64,000 nt of DNA from Streptomyces justiciae (lineage in GTDB: Bacteria > Actinomycetota > Actinomycetes > Streptomycetales > Streptomycetaceae). This document shows positions 7,975-16,022 of the stretch, one piece after another. Location: assembly GCF_015163075.1 (NCBI RefSeq), contig NZ_JADDXU010000027.1, positions 1 through 64,000 on the forward strand. Direction: 5' to 3'. The notes below the pieces were generated by a model. It was not told the origin of the DNA. It saw nothing but the letters and a program-made list of their open reading frames with translations, and made no database searches. Numbering within the stretch: position 1 is the stretch's first letter; each line of letters begins with the position of its first letter. A program made the position numbers and the translations under genes.

Positions 7975-9969
7975 TCACGCTCCCGTGGCGACGAGGACTG
8001 CGGCGACCACCAGGACGACGGTGCCGGCGAGCAGCGCGCTCACATAGGTCTGCACATTGCCGGTCTGGGCCCGCCGTACGGCCCAGCCCAGCGCCCGGGG
8101 CGTGGCCCCCGCGCCGCGTACATAGGTCTCGACGACCTCGCGGTCGAGGAAGCGGACGAGGGCGGCGCCGGCCTGGACCGGGCGGACGAAGAGGGCCGAG
8201 TAGACGGCGTCGAGGTGGAAACCGACGGCCGCGTGCCGGTGGAGTGGACCAAGCAGAAGCCTGCCGGGGTCGGCGGGGTCGGGCGCGTAGGCGATGTCCC
8301 CGTACGCCGGCTCGTGGCTGGCGATGGCCTCGGCCTCGACCAGGGCGGCGTCGCCCTCCGGGTGGGCCGCGACCGCGCCCAGCGGCACGCGGGCCGCGAG
8401 CGCGGTGGTGTGCCGCCAGGCTGCGTAGGTGACGATGCCGCCGACCAGGGCGACGCCCGTGCCGACGACGGACGTGGTCAGGGTCGGGGTCAGGTCGCGG
8501 CCGTCGAACCAGTCGGGGAGCACGCGATAGGCGAGTCCGCCGACGGCGAGGGACGGGACCGCGAGCACCCACAGGACCACGGTCATGGTGAGGGGCTCGC
8601 GGCCGTGGTCGGGGGCCTCGGCACCCTGGCCGCGGAAGGCCAGCAGCCACAGGCGCGTCGCGTAGGCCGCGGTGAGCAGGGCCGTGAGCAGCCCGGCGAC
8701 GAGGACGACCCAGCCCGCCGCGCCGGGGGCGTGCTCGGTGTGGCCGGTGGCGACGTGCTCGGCGGCGCCGAGGACGGACTCCTTGGAGAAGAAGCCGCTG
8801 AACGGCGGGATCGCGGCGAGCGCGAGGAGCGCCACGGTCATCGTCCAGTAGGCGTCGGGCACGCGGTCGCGCAGATGGCCCATGCGGGACATGGCGGCCA
8901 GTGAGTTGGTGCCGGCGGCGTGGATGATCACGCCCGCCGCGAGGAACAGCAGCGCCTTGAAGGCGCCGTGCGACAGGAGGTGGAAGACGGCGGCACCGCG
9001 GTCGCCGACGGCGAGGGCGCCGGTCATGTAGCCGAGCTGGCCGATGGTCGAGTAGGCGAGAACGCGCTTGATGTCGTCCTGGGCGAGCGCGGCGAGCGCC
9101 GAGCCCGTCATCGTCACGGCCGCCATGACGGCGAGGACGACCATCGCGGCCTGCGAGGCCTCGAAGACAGGGAGGAGACGGGCGACGAAGTAGACACCGG
9201 CGGCGACCATCGTCGCGGCGTGGATCAGCGCGGAGACGGGCGTGGGGCCCGCCATCGCGTCCGGGAGCCAGGTGTGCAGCGGGAACTGCGCCGACTTGCC
9301 GGCCACGCCCGCGAGGAGCAGCAGGGCGATCAGGGTCGGGTGGTCCAGTCCCCCGCTCGCGACGGCGCCGAGCACCTTCGTGATGCGGAAGGACCCGGCG
9401 TCGGTGGCCAGCGCGAACAGGCCGATGAGGAAGGGGACGTCACCGAGCTTGGTGACCAGGAAGGCCTTGATGGAGGCGGCGCGGGCCTCCGGGGTCTCCC
9501 AGTAGTGGCCGACCAGGAAGTACGAGCAGATGCCCATCACTTCCCAGCCCACCAGCAGCACCATCAGGTCGCCGGAGTAGACGACGAGGAGCATCGCGGA
9601 GGTGAAGAGGGAGACGAGAGCCGCGTACGACGGGTAGCGCGGGTCGTCGCGCAGATAGCCGGTCGAGTAGATCTGCACGCAGCTCGCGACGAGGCCGACC
9701 AGGACGGCGACGAGGGCGGCGAAGCCGTCGATGTGCAGGGCGAGTTCGATCGGGATCGAGCCGGTGGGGGTGAGCTCGGTGGCGGCGTTCACCGCCTCGG
9801 CCCCGCCCTGGCGTACGGCGACGATCGCGGCCAGTACGAGTGCGGCGAGCGTCGGTAGTACCGCGAGCGGGCGGACGAACCCGGGGGCCGTGCGCCCCAG
9901 GAGCAGGCCGGCGGCCGCGCCCAGGAACGGAAGGAGGGGGACGAGGACGGCGAGGGTGGTGGTGGTCAC
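7975..9969 (-). CDS. nuoL: NADH-quinone oxidoreductase subunit L
   Basis: This 664-residue protein is the distal antiporter-like subunit of complex I. The central family core is clear: GWEVMGICSYFLVGHYW with the key glutamate, and KSAQFPLHTWLPDAMAGPTP with the key lysine and PxHxWLPDAM loop. The C-terminal third is longer and ends in the lateral helix region. The GTG start overlaps the nuoK stop (GTGA). Confidence 0.96.
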   Translation of the reverse strand: MTTTTLAVLVPLLPFLGAAAGLLLGRTAPGFVRPLAVLPTLAALVLAAIVAVRQGGAEAVNAATELTPTGSIPIELALHIDGFAALVAVLVGLVASCVQIYSTGYLRDDPRYPSYAALVSLFTSAMLLVVYSGDLMVLLVGWEVMGICSYFLVGHYWETPEARAASIKAFLVTKLGDVPFLIGLFALATDAGSFRITKVLGAVASGGLDHPTLIALLLLAGVAGKSAQFPLHTWLPDAMAGPTPVSALIHAATMVAAGVYFVARLLPVFEASQAAMVVLAVMAAVTMTGSALAALAQDDIKRVLAYSTIGQLGYMTGALAVGDRGAAVFHLLSHGAFKALLFLAAGVIIHAAGTNSLAAMSRMGHLRDRVPDAYWTMTVALLALAAIPPFSGFFSKESVLGAAEHVATGHTEHAPGAAGWVVLVAGLLTALLTAAYATRLWLLAFRGQGAEAPDHGREPLTMTVVLWVLAVPSLAVGGLAYRVLPDWFDGRDLTPTLTTSVVGTGVALVGGIVTYAAWRHTTALAARVPLGAVAAHPEGDAALVEAEAIASHEPAYGDIAYAPDPADPGRLLLGPLHRHAAVGFHLDAVYSALFVRPVQAGAALVRFLDREVVETYVRGAGATPRALGWAVRRAQTGNVQTYVSALLAGTVVLVVAAVLVATGA

Positions 9970-10352
9970 GCGGTGGCCTCAGCCTTCTCGGCCGCGGTGG
10001 CGTCGCCGTCGGAGTCGGGGCCGTCGGGCTCGTGGCCCTCGGCGGTGTCGCGGAGCCTGTCGATGTCCGAGGTGCCGCGGTTGCGGTAGACCGCGAGGAC
10101 GATCGCCAGGCCGATGCCGATCTCGGCGGCGGCGATGGCGATGGTGAACAGGGTCAGGGCCTGGCCGGAGTGCAGGGTCTCCTCGGCGGTCCGGCTGAGC
10201 CAGACGTCGAAGGCGACCAGGTTGAGGTTGACGGCGTTGAGCATCAGCTCGACCGACATCAGGACCAGGATCGCGTTGCGGCGGGCGAGGACGCCGTACA
10301 GGCCGGTGCAGAAGAGGAGGGCGGAGAGTACGGCGGGATAGGCGAGGTGCAT
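9966..10352 (-). CDS. nuoK: NADH-quinone oxidoreductase subunit K
   Basis: This 128-residue subunit has three membrane helices. Conserved acidic residues appear in helix 2 (MSVELMLNAVNLNLVAF) and helix 3 (AAAEIGIGLAIVLAVYRNR), which lie on the polar axis of the pump. The C-terminal 25 residues are a hydrophilic Asp/Ala tail beyond the usual length of about 100 residues. The ATG shares one base with the nuoJ stop (TGATG). Confidence 0.95.
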   Translation of the reverse strand: MHLAYPAVLSALLFCTGLYGVLARRNAILVLMSVELMLNAVNLNLVAFDVWLSRTAEETLHSGQALTLFTIAIAAAEIGIGLAIVLAVYRNRGTSDIDRLRDTAEGHEPDGPDSDGDATAAEKAEATA

Positions 10353-11212
10353 CAGCGGGCGCCTTCCTGCTCGGCCGACTCGGCTGCCGTGGCCGGCTTG
10401 GCTCCGGCGGCGGACTCGGCACCTGTGGCGGAGCCCGCGCCTGGGGCGGTCCCGGCGGATGTGGTGGATGCGGTGCCTGGCGTGGATGCGGTGCCGGGCG
10501 TGGATCCGGTGCCTGTGGTGGATCCACTGCCAGTCGTGGCCCGAGTTCCCGTGACCGGCTCTTTTCGCCGGATCGGGTGATTGCGGGAATCCGGGACGGA
10601 TGGGGAACCACCGGACACGGCCCGGGAGTTCACAGGGGGCGAGGCCGACTCCGCCTTCGCCTTGCGGGACAGGACGATCGCGCCGACCAGCGCCGCGAGG
10701 AGCAGGACGGAGAGGGCCTCGAAGGGGAGGACCCAGTTCTGGAAGAGGCTCGCTCCGGTGGCCTCCGTCGAGCCGGCGGCGGGGCCGTCCAGATCGATCC
10801 AGGTCGTACGGAAGGCGTCGACGACGACCCAGACCAGGGCGGCGGCCGAGGCGACGGCGACCGTGAGGGCGGCCCAGCGGTTGCCGGAGTCGGCGTCCGG
10901 GGAGCGGCCGATGGGGGCCTTGGTGAGCATCAGACCGAAGAGGAGGAGCACGACGACGGAACCGACGTAGATGAGGACCTGCACCCAGGCGATGAACTCG
11001 GCTGTGAGAAGGAGGTATTCGACAGCGAGACCCCCGAGGGTCACCACCAGCCACAGGGCGGCGTGCACCAACTGCCGGGTGGTGACGGTGATGAGGGCGG
11101 CGCCGAAGGTGACCAGGCCGACAAGGAGGAAGGCGATCTCGACGCCGGTCGGGCTGAGGAAGCCATGGGTCTCGGGGGCGGCCACAGTCAAGGGCAGGGA
11201 AGCGAGGCTCAC
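10352..11212 (-). CDS. nuoJ: NADH-quinone oxidoreductase subunit J with low-complexity C-terminal tail
   Basis: This 286-residue protein is a complex I membrane subunit. The first roughly 185 residues are a normal NuoJ with five helices, including the IYVGSVVVLLLFGLML helix whose pi-bulge drives the conformational switch. A further 95 residues form a Thr/Gly/Ser/Pro/Ala-rich tail encoded partly by four 18-bp repeats (10464-10535). The GTG at 11212 overlaps the nuoI stop (GTGA) and is preceded by GGAGGGA. The tail is predicted disordered and is not part of the family. Confidence 0.92.
   Translation of the reverse strand: MSLASLPLTVAAPETHGFLSPTGVEIAFLLVGLVTFGAALITVTTRQLVHAALWLVVTLGGLAVEYLLLTAEFIAWVQVLIYVGSVVVLLLFGLMLTKAPIGRSPDADSGNRWAALTVAVASAAALVWVVVDAFRTTWIDLDGPAAGSTEATGASLFQNWVLPFEALSVLLLAALVGAIVLSRKAKAESASPPVNSRAVSGGSPSVPDSRNHPIRRKEPVTGTRATTGSGSTTGTGSTPGTASTPGTASTTSAGTAPGAGSATGAESAAGAKPATAAESAEQEGAR
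10464..10535. repeat. 4 x 18-bp tandem repeat inside nuoJ
   Basis: Four copies begin at 10464, 10482, 10500 and 10518, with the core GTGGATGCGGTGCC and diverging slightly. They are in frame and encode the Gly/Thr/Ser/Pro-rich part of the NuoJ tail. Confidence 0.85.
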
Positions 11213-11760
11213 GCGTCTCCCTCCTGCGGCTCGGCCTGGGCGGCGGCCAGCTTCTCGGCGGTCTTGCGGGCGGCGGCGATCTCCTTCGGCTCCTCGGCCG
11301 CGGGGTCGAGGGCCGGCGGGGCCGGGACGGTCCACATCCACTCGCGGAGCTTGTCGCGTTCGTGGGTGAGGTCGCGGATGTCGGTCTCGGCGTACTCGAA
11401 CTCCGGGGACCAGAACAGGGCGTCGAAAGGACAGACCTCGATGCAGATACCGCAGTACATGCACAGGGAGAAGTCGATGGCGAAGCGGTCGAGGACGTTG
11501 CGGCTGCGCTCGCGGCCGCCGGGGGCGGCGGGCGGGACCGTCTCCTTGTGGGAGTCGATGTAGATGCACCAGTCCGGGCACTCCCGGGCGCAGAGCATGC
11601 AGACCGTGCAGTTCTCCTCGAACAGGCCGATGACGCCGCGGGTGCGGGGCGGGAGGTCGGGCTGGACGTCGGGGTACTGCTCGGTGACGGTCTTCTTCGT
11701 CATCGTGCGGAGGGTGACGGCCAGGCCCTTGGCGAGGCCACTGCCAGGAATGGGGGCCAT
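11209..11760 (-). CDS. nuoI: NADH-quinone oxidoreductase subunit I (2x[4Fe-4S])
   Basis: This 183-residue peripheral iron-sulfur subunit carries clusters N6a and N6b towards N2. It has two complete ferredoxin motifs, CTVCMLCARECP and CMYCGICIEVCP, at residues about 53-64 and 100-111. The C-terminal region is an Ala/Glu-rich helix longer than in compact homologues. I chose the ATG at 11760, 2 bases past the nuoH stop, because any longer frame runs through nuoH and nuoC. With no NuoEFG in the cluster, this protein would be the natural entry point for ferredoxin electrons (inference). Confidence 0.95.
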   Translation of the reverse strand: MAPIPGSGLAKGLAVTLRTMTKKTVTEQYPDVQPDLPPRTRGVIGLFEENCTVCMLCARECPDWCIYIDSHKETVPPAAPGGRERSRNVLDRFAIDFSLCMYCGICIEVCPFDALFWSPEFEYAETDIRDLTHERDKLREWMWTVPAPPALDPAAEEPKEIAAARKTAEKLAAAQAEPQEGDA

Positions 11761-11762
11761 GG

Positions 11763-12731
11763 TTACTGGATCACCACCTTGACGATGCCGGTGAGGGCGA
11801 TCTGGGCGAGAGAAAGGGGGACGAGGAGGGTCCAGGAGAGCTTCTGGAGCTGGTCCTCGCGGAGACGGGGGTAGGTCACGCGGAGCCAGATCACGACGAA
11901 GGCGAGGACGGCCGTCTTCAGGAGGGTCCACACCCAGCCGAGGCCGTCGGCGCCCCAGGGGCCGTGCCAGCCGCCCAGGAAGAGGACGGTGGTCAGGCCA
12001 CACAGGACGATGATCCCGGCGTACTCGGCGAGGAGGAACAGGGCGAAGCGGAGGCCGGTGTACTCCGTGTACGCGCCGAAGATGATCTCCGAGTCGGCGA
12101 CGGGCATGTCGAAGGGCGGGCGCTGGAGTTCGGCGAGGCCGGCGACGAAGAAGACGATCGCGCCGACGATCTGCCAGGGCAGCCACCACCACTCGAAGGC
12201 GTCGACGATGCCGGGGAGGGAGACCGTGCCGGCCGCCATCGCGACGGAGGCGGCGGTCAGCAGCATCGGGAGTTCGTAGGCGAGAAGCTGAGCGGCGGTG
12301 CGGAGGCCGCCGAGGAGGGAGAACTTGTTGGCGGAGGCCCAGCCGGCCATGAGCGAGCCGAGGACGCCTACGCCCATGACGGCCAGGACGAAGAAGACGC
12401 CGGCGTCGATGACCTCGCCGACGGCGCCCTCGCCGGGGCCGATGGGGATGGCAAGGAGGACCAGGAGGTAGGGCAGGAGGGCTACGGCAGGGGCGAGTTG
12501 GAAGATGCGGCGGTCGGCGCCCGCGGGTACGACGTCTTCCTTCTGCGCGAACTTCACGCCGTCCGCGACGAGTTGGGCCCAGCCGTGGAAGCCGCCGGCG
12601 TACATGGGACCGAGGCGGCCCTGCATGTGGGCCATGACCTTGTGCTCGGTCTGGCCGACGATCAGGGGGAAGGTGAGGAAGACGACGAAGACGATCAGGA
12701 GTCGCAGGGCGACGTCGAGAGCGTCGTTCAC
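11763..12731 (-). CDS. nuoH: NADH-quinone oxidoreductase subunit H
   Basis: This 322-residue membrane subunit forms the quinone-access chamber with NuoB and NuoD. Family hallmarks are visible: QGRLGPMYAGGFHGWAQLVAD, ASANKFSLLGGLRTAAQLLAYE and the ELQRPPFDMPVADSE loop with its conserved acidic residues (here broken as ELQRPPFDMP and VADSEIIFGAYTEY). The GTG start overlaps the nuoC stop (GTGA). It follows nuoC directly, where a complete complex I operon would have nuoD to nuoG. Confidence 0.96.
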   Translation of the reverse strand: MNDALDVALRLLIVFVVFLTFPLIVGQTEHKVMAHMQGRLGPMYAGGFHGWAQLVADGVKFAQKEDVVPAGADRRIFQLAPAVALLPYLLVLLAIPIGPGEGAVGEVIDAGVFFVLAVMGVGVLGSLMAGWASANKFSLLGGLRTAAQLLAYELPMLLTAASVAMAAGTVSLPGIVDAFEWWWLPWQIVGAIVFFVAGLAELQRPPFDMPVADSEIIFGAYTEYTGLRFALFLLAEYAGIIVLCGLTTVLFLGGWHGPWGADGLGWVWTLLKTAVLAFVVIWLRVTYPRLREDQLQKLSWTLLVPLSLAQIALTGIVKVVIQ

Positions 12732-14785
12732 TGCGGGCCTCCTGCGGGGTCTTCGGGGGTGTTGCGGGCGTTGGGGGAGCTAGGGGTGTCAGGGGTGCTG
12801 GGCGGGTCGGGGACTTCGGTGGTCCCGGGAGACTCCGGGGCCCCGGGCGACTCTGGGGTCCCGGGCGACTCCGGGGTGCCGGAAGACTCCGGGGTGCCGG
12901 AAGATTCCGGGGTGCCGGGAGACTCGGGGGTGCCGGGAGACTCGGGGGTGCCGGGAGACTCGGGGTCGCCGACGGGGGTGTCGCGTAGCTCCGGGGCTTC
13001 AGGTTCCGCTTCGGGAGCGGGGGGCTGATCGGCCTGGGCCTCGGGTTCCACACCCGGCTCGGACTTCGGGCTCGGCTCGGCCTCGGACTCCGGTCTCGGT
13101 TCGGACGTCGACGCCGGCTCGGGCGCCCTCTCCGACTCCGGGCTCGGTTCCAGGCTCCGCTCCGGGCTCGGCGTCGGCTCCGACTCTGGCCTCGACTCCA
13201 GTTCCGGCGACGGCTCCCGGCGCGACTCCAGTTCCGGCGACGGCTCCCGGCGCGACTCCAGTTCCGGCGACGGCTCCGGACGCGACTCCGCTGCCGGCTG
13301 CGGCTCAGCCCCCGACCGCTCCTCGGCGCCGGATTCCCGCCCGGCGTCCGTCCCAGGCTCCGGTTCCCTTCCGGCGTCGGACTCGGCATCCCGCCCGGAC
13401 TCGGGTTCGTCGAAGGCTGGGCGGGCGTGGTGCCACGGGGCGTCGGCGCTCCGGGGAGCGCGCGAAGTGGGCCTCGGGGGCGTGGCGGCCGGGGTCGGGG
13501 CGTCGGCCGGTGTGGTGCCGGAGGCAGTGGTGCCGGGTGCGGGGCGCTGGCTCGCTGAGCCCTGCGAGGCGCTGCGGGAGCGGCGCGGACCAGTGGGGGC
13601 GGCGCCAGTACCGGCGCCCGGGGCGTCGGTGGCTGGGGCGTCGGTGGCCGAGCCCTCGCTCGGAGTGTCGGCGCCGCCGGCCGCCGTCTGGCTCGCCGAG
13701 CCTTGGGCAGCCGTGCGGGAGCGGCGCGGACCGGCAGCCGAAGAGCCCGGCGTTGCCGACCCCTCCACCTGACTCGCCGAGCCCTCCGCCGCCGAACGCG
13801 ACCGACGCGGACCAGCAGGCGACCCACCCGGCGCTGCGGGTGCCTCCGCCTGGGTCGCCGACGTCTCCGCCTGGCTCGCCGAACCTTCCGCCGCCGAACG
13901 CGACCGACGCGGACCAGCAGCCGAAGCCCCCGGCGCCGCCGACCCCTCCGCCTGGCTCGCCGAGCCCTCCGCCGCCGAACGCGACCGGCGTGGACCGGCA
14001 GTCGGAGCGCCCGGTACCGCCGACGCCTCCGTCTGGCTGGCCGAACCCTCCGCCGCCGTACGCGACCGGCGTGGACCGGCAGTCGGAGCGCCCGGTACCG
14101 CCGACGTCTCCGTCTGGCTGGCCGAACCCTCTGATGCTGTGCGGGTTCGGCGGGTGGGGCGGTCGCCTGCGGCTCGTGGGCCTGTGGGGCGGGTGGGGCG
14201 GGTCGGGGCGGGGGGGAGTTGGCCCTTTTGGGGGCCCCAGTCGTTGGGGTCGGGGACGCCTGGGGGGAGCATCTGGCGGCGCTTGGGGCCGCCGTGGTCG
14301 GACTCGCCCGGTTCCTTCGCGCCGGGCCAGGCCTTGGCGACGCGGGCGGCCAGGACGAAGTCCTTGCGGAGGGGGTGGCCTTCGAAGGTTTCCGGAAGGA
14401 GGAGGTGGTCAAGGGCCGGGTGGCCCTCGAAGACGACGCCGAACATTTCGTGCGTCTCGCGCTCGTGCCAGGCCGCGCCGGCGAAGACGTGGACGGCGGT
14501 CGGCAGGGTCGGGGAGTCGTGCGGGACCGTCGTACGGAGCAGGAGGCGGCGTACCGGGGAGAGGGCGGCGAGGTGGGCGGCGACACGGAAGCCGGTGCCG
14601 GGTTCGTCGACGGCGCTGAGCCAGTCGAAGTAGGTGCAGCCCAGTTCGTCGCGGGCGGTCTGGAGGGCCGTGATCCAGGCGGTTGGAGGGACGTCGACGG
14701 TGAGGACGTCGTAGGACTCCTCGGCGGTGGCGTCGGGGCCGAAGAGTTCCTCGGTGGGGGTGGGCAGCCAGCCGGTCGTGGTCAT
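12728..14785 (-). CDS. nuoC: NADH-quinone oxidoreductase subunit C with a very long disordered tail
   Basis: This 685-residue protein has a genuine NuoC/30-kDa domain in only its first roughly 195 residues (CTYFDWLSAVDEPGTGFR, then HERETHEMFGVVFEGHP and LLPETFEGHPLRKDF). The remaining about 490 residues are low-complexity Ser/Ala/Pro/Glu/Arg repeats: about five copies of a 27-residue unit containing GPRRSRSAAEGSASQ, a 10-residue PSPELESRRE repeat, and an SPGTPE repeat. There is no NuoD domain, so this is not a NuoCD fusion. The ATG overlaps the nuoB stop (ATGA). Coding continues without interruption and nuoH overlaps its stop, so the tail appears to be translated. Its function is unknown. Confidence 0.9.
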   Translation of the reverse strand: MTTTGWLPTPTEELFGPDATAEESYDVLTVDVPPTAWITALQTARDELGCTYFDWLSAVDEPGTGFRVAAHLAALSPVRRLLLRTTVPHDSPTLPTAVHVFAGAAWHERETHEMFGVVFEGHPALDHLLLPETFEGHPLRKDFVLAARVAKAWPGAKEPGESDHGGPKRRQMLPPGVPDPNDWGPQKGQLPPAPTRPTRPTGPRAAGDRPTRRTRTASEGSASQTETSAVPGAPTAGPRRSRTAAEGSASQTEASAVPGAPTAGPRRSRSAAEGSASQAEGSAAPGASAAGPRRSRSAAEGSASQAETSATQAEAPAAPGGSPAGPRRSRSAAEGSASQVEGSATPGSSAAGPRRSRTAAQGSASQTAAGGADTPSEGSATDAPATDAPGAGTGAAPTGPRRSRSASQGSASQRPAPGTTASGTTPADAPTPAATPPRPTSRAPRSADAPWHHARPAFDEPESGRDAESDAGREPEPGTDAGRESGAEERSGAEPQPAAESRPEPSPELESRREPSPELESRREPSPELESRPESEPTPSPERSLEPSPESERAPEPASTSEPRPESEAEPSPKSEPGVEPEAQADQPPAPEAEPEAPELRDTPVGDPESPGTPESPGTPESPGTPESSGTPESSGTPESPGTPESPGAPESPGTTEVPDPPSTPDTPSSPNARNTPEDPAGGPQ
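13198..13287. repeat. 3 x 30-bp tandem repeat in the nuoC tail
   Basis: Copies starting at 13198, 13228 and 13258 are nearly identical and encode PSPELESRRE-type decapeptides. They sit in a wider repetitive tract; 18-bp repeats encoding SPGTPE lie at about 12830-12965. Confidence 0.85.
13755..14135. repeat. 81-bp-period degenerate tandem repeat in the nuoC tail
   Basis: About four to five copies of an 81-bp unit (27 codons) encode segments with GPRRSRSAAEGSASQ. Two adjacent copies near 14035 and 14116 are almost identical. The repeats keep the nuoC frame. Confidence 0.8.
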
Positions 14786-15411
14786 CGTTCCTCGCCCGGG
14801 GTCGGAGAGGGGGCCTTCAGCAAGTCGCTCTGCAGTGCGGCCGGGGAGGGGCGGGCGGCGGTGCCGTTGCCGTAGCGCTCCCCCAGTGACTCGCGAGCGA
14901 TCTTCTCCTGGAGTTTGAGGATGCCCTGGAGGAGGGCCTCGGGGCGGGGCGGGCAGCCGGGGACGTAGACGTCGACGGGGATGATCTGGTCGACGCCCTT
15001 GGTGACGGAGTAGGAGTCCCAGTAGGGGCCGCCGCAGTTGGAGCAGGCGCCGAAGGAGATGACGTACTTGGGTTCCGGCATCTGTTCGTAGAGGCGCTTC
15101 ACGGCGGGGGCCATCTTGTCCGTGACCGTGCCCGACACCACCATGAGGTCGGCCTGCCTCGGTCCCGGTGCGAAGGGGATCACGCCGAGGCGGATGAAGT
15201 CGTGGCGGGCCATCGACGCGGCGATGAACTCGATCGCGCAGCAGGCGAGGCCGAAGTTGAAGACCCAGAGCGAGTAGCGGCGGCCCCAGTTGAGGACCAC
15301 CTTCATCGGCTCGGGGGCCAGGCGGGCGAGGGCGCCCAGGCGCTTCGGCTCGGGCAGCATCACGGGCTCCGGCGAGGTCACTCCCGAGGTTCCTTCCGGC
15401 GTCACGTCCAT
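14782..15411 (-). CDS. nuoB: NADH-quinone oxidoreductase subunit B
   Basis: This 209-residue subunit carries the terminal cluster N2. The ligands are visible: the Cys-Cys pair in GLACCAIEF, a Cys in GACSNCGGPYWDSYSV, and a Cys in PGCPPRPEAL. The N-terminal 30 residues are an extension beyond the conserved domain. I chose the ATG at 15411, which overlaps the end of nuoA by 10 bases. The C-terminal 30 residues are variable. N2 should pass electrons to quinone at the NuoB-NuoD interface, yet nuoD is absent from this cluster. Confidence 0.95.
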   Translation of the reverse strand: MDVTPEGTSGVTSPEPVMLPEPKRLGALARLAPEPMKVVLNWGRRYSLWVFNFGLACCAIEFIAASMARHDFIRLGVIPFAPGPRQADLMVVSGTVTDKMAPAVKRLYEQMPEPKYVISFGACSNCGGPYWDSYSVTKGVDQIIPVDVYVPGCPPRPEALLQGILKLQEKIARESLGERYGNGTAARPSPAALQSDLLKAPSPTPGEER

Positions 15412-15806
15412 GTCAGGACGCCCTTCTTGTAGGCGTACAGCAGGCCCACGGCGAGGAAGCCGAGGAAGATGAACATCTCGACGAGGGTGGTGGCGCCGTA
15501 GCCGGGGGCGGCGAAGATCGTGGCCCAGGGGAACAGGAAGATCGAGTCGACGGCGAAGATGACGTAGAGGAAGGCGTAGACGTAGTAGCGGACCTGGGTG
15601 TGGGCCCAGCCCTCGCCGACGGGGTCGACTCCGCACTCGTACGTCAGGAGTTTCTCGGGGGTGGGGACCACCGGGCGCAGCAGTCGTCCGGCGCCGAAGG
15701 CGACCGCGACGAACAGCACGCCGACGGCGGCGAGCAGCCCGACGACCGAGTACGACTGGAAGTAGTCCGAGTAGTCCGACGCGGCGACAGTGGTCGGTTC
15801 TCGCAC
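15402..15806 (-). CDS. nuoA: NADH-quinone oxidoreductase subunit A
   Basis: This 134-residue protein is the first gene of the cluster, with three membrane helices. The family loop YECGVDPVGEGWAHTQVRYYVYAFLYVIFAVDSIFLFPWA is present (seen as YECGVDP, then RYYVYAFLYVIFAVDSIFLF). The conserved Cys in YECG lies near the quinone gate. It starts with GTG, preceded by a GAGGGG ribosome site. The divergent region to the first kinase gene holds a candidate promoter at 15860-15888. Confidence 0.95.
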   Translation of the reverse strand: MREPTTVAASDYSDYFQSYSVVGLLAAVGVLFVAVAFGAGRLLRPVVPTPEKLLTYECGVDPVGEGWAHTQVRYYVYAFLYVIFAVDSIFLFPWATIFAAPGYGATTLVEMFIFLGFLAVGLLYAYKKGVLTWT

Positions 15807-15859
15807 GTCCGCCCCTCGCTCCCTGTGAACAACGTCGTTCGACGATCTGTACGCACGGG

Positions 15860-15888
15860 AGTCTAGGGCCTGCTAAAGAGAGCGTAAG
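15860..15888 (-). promoter_or_regulatory. candidate nuo cluster promoter
   Basis: On the minus strand CTTACG (15883-15888) and TAGACT (15860-15865) are separated by 17 bases, a plausible -35/-10 pair about 55 bases ahead of the nuoA start. The -35 match is weak, so this is only a candidate. Confidence 0.3.
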
Positions 15889-16022
15889 CAGCCCGTCACG
15901 GCTTGAGATGCCCGTGGGAGAGACAAAGAGGAGACGAAGGGGGGCAGGGTGGGGTTTTCCCCCGGGTGGCGCGGCGGTCCGCCTCATGGCGTCGCGGCGC
16001 GCCGCGCGGCACGCTAACCCAT

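Noticed and set aside
6343..8904. An 853-codon open frame on the plus strand, and similar ones at 4868-6595 and 8920-9858
   Set aside because: They are antisense shadows of nuoN, nuoM and nuoL, dominated by Gly/Glu/Asp/Arg.
13755..14135. Possible CRISPR-like repeat array
   Set aside because: The repeats are contiguous, without unique spacers, have an 81-bp period that keeps the nuoC frame, and no cas genes are near.
12728..14785. NuoCD fusion, suggested by the length of nuoC
   Set aside because: The extra 490 residues are low-complexity repeats with none of the NuoD motifs.
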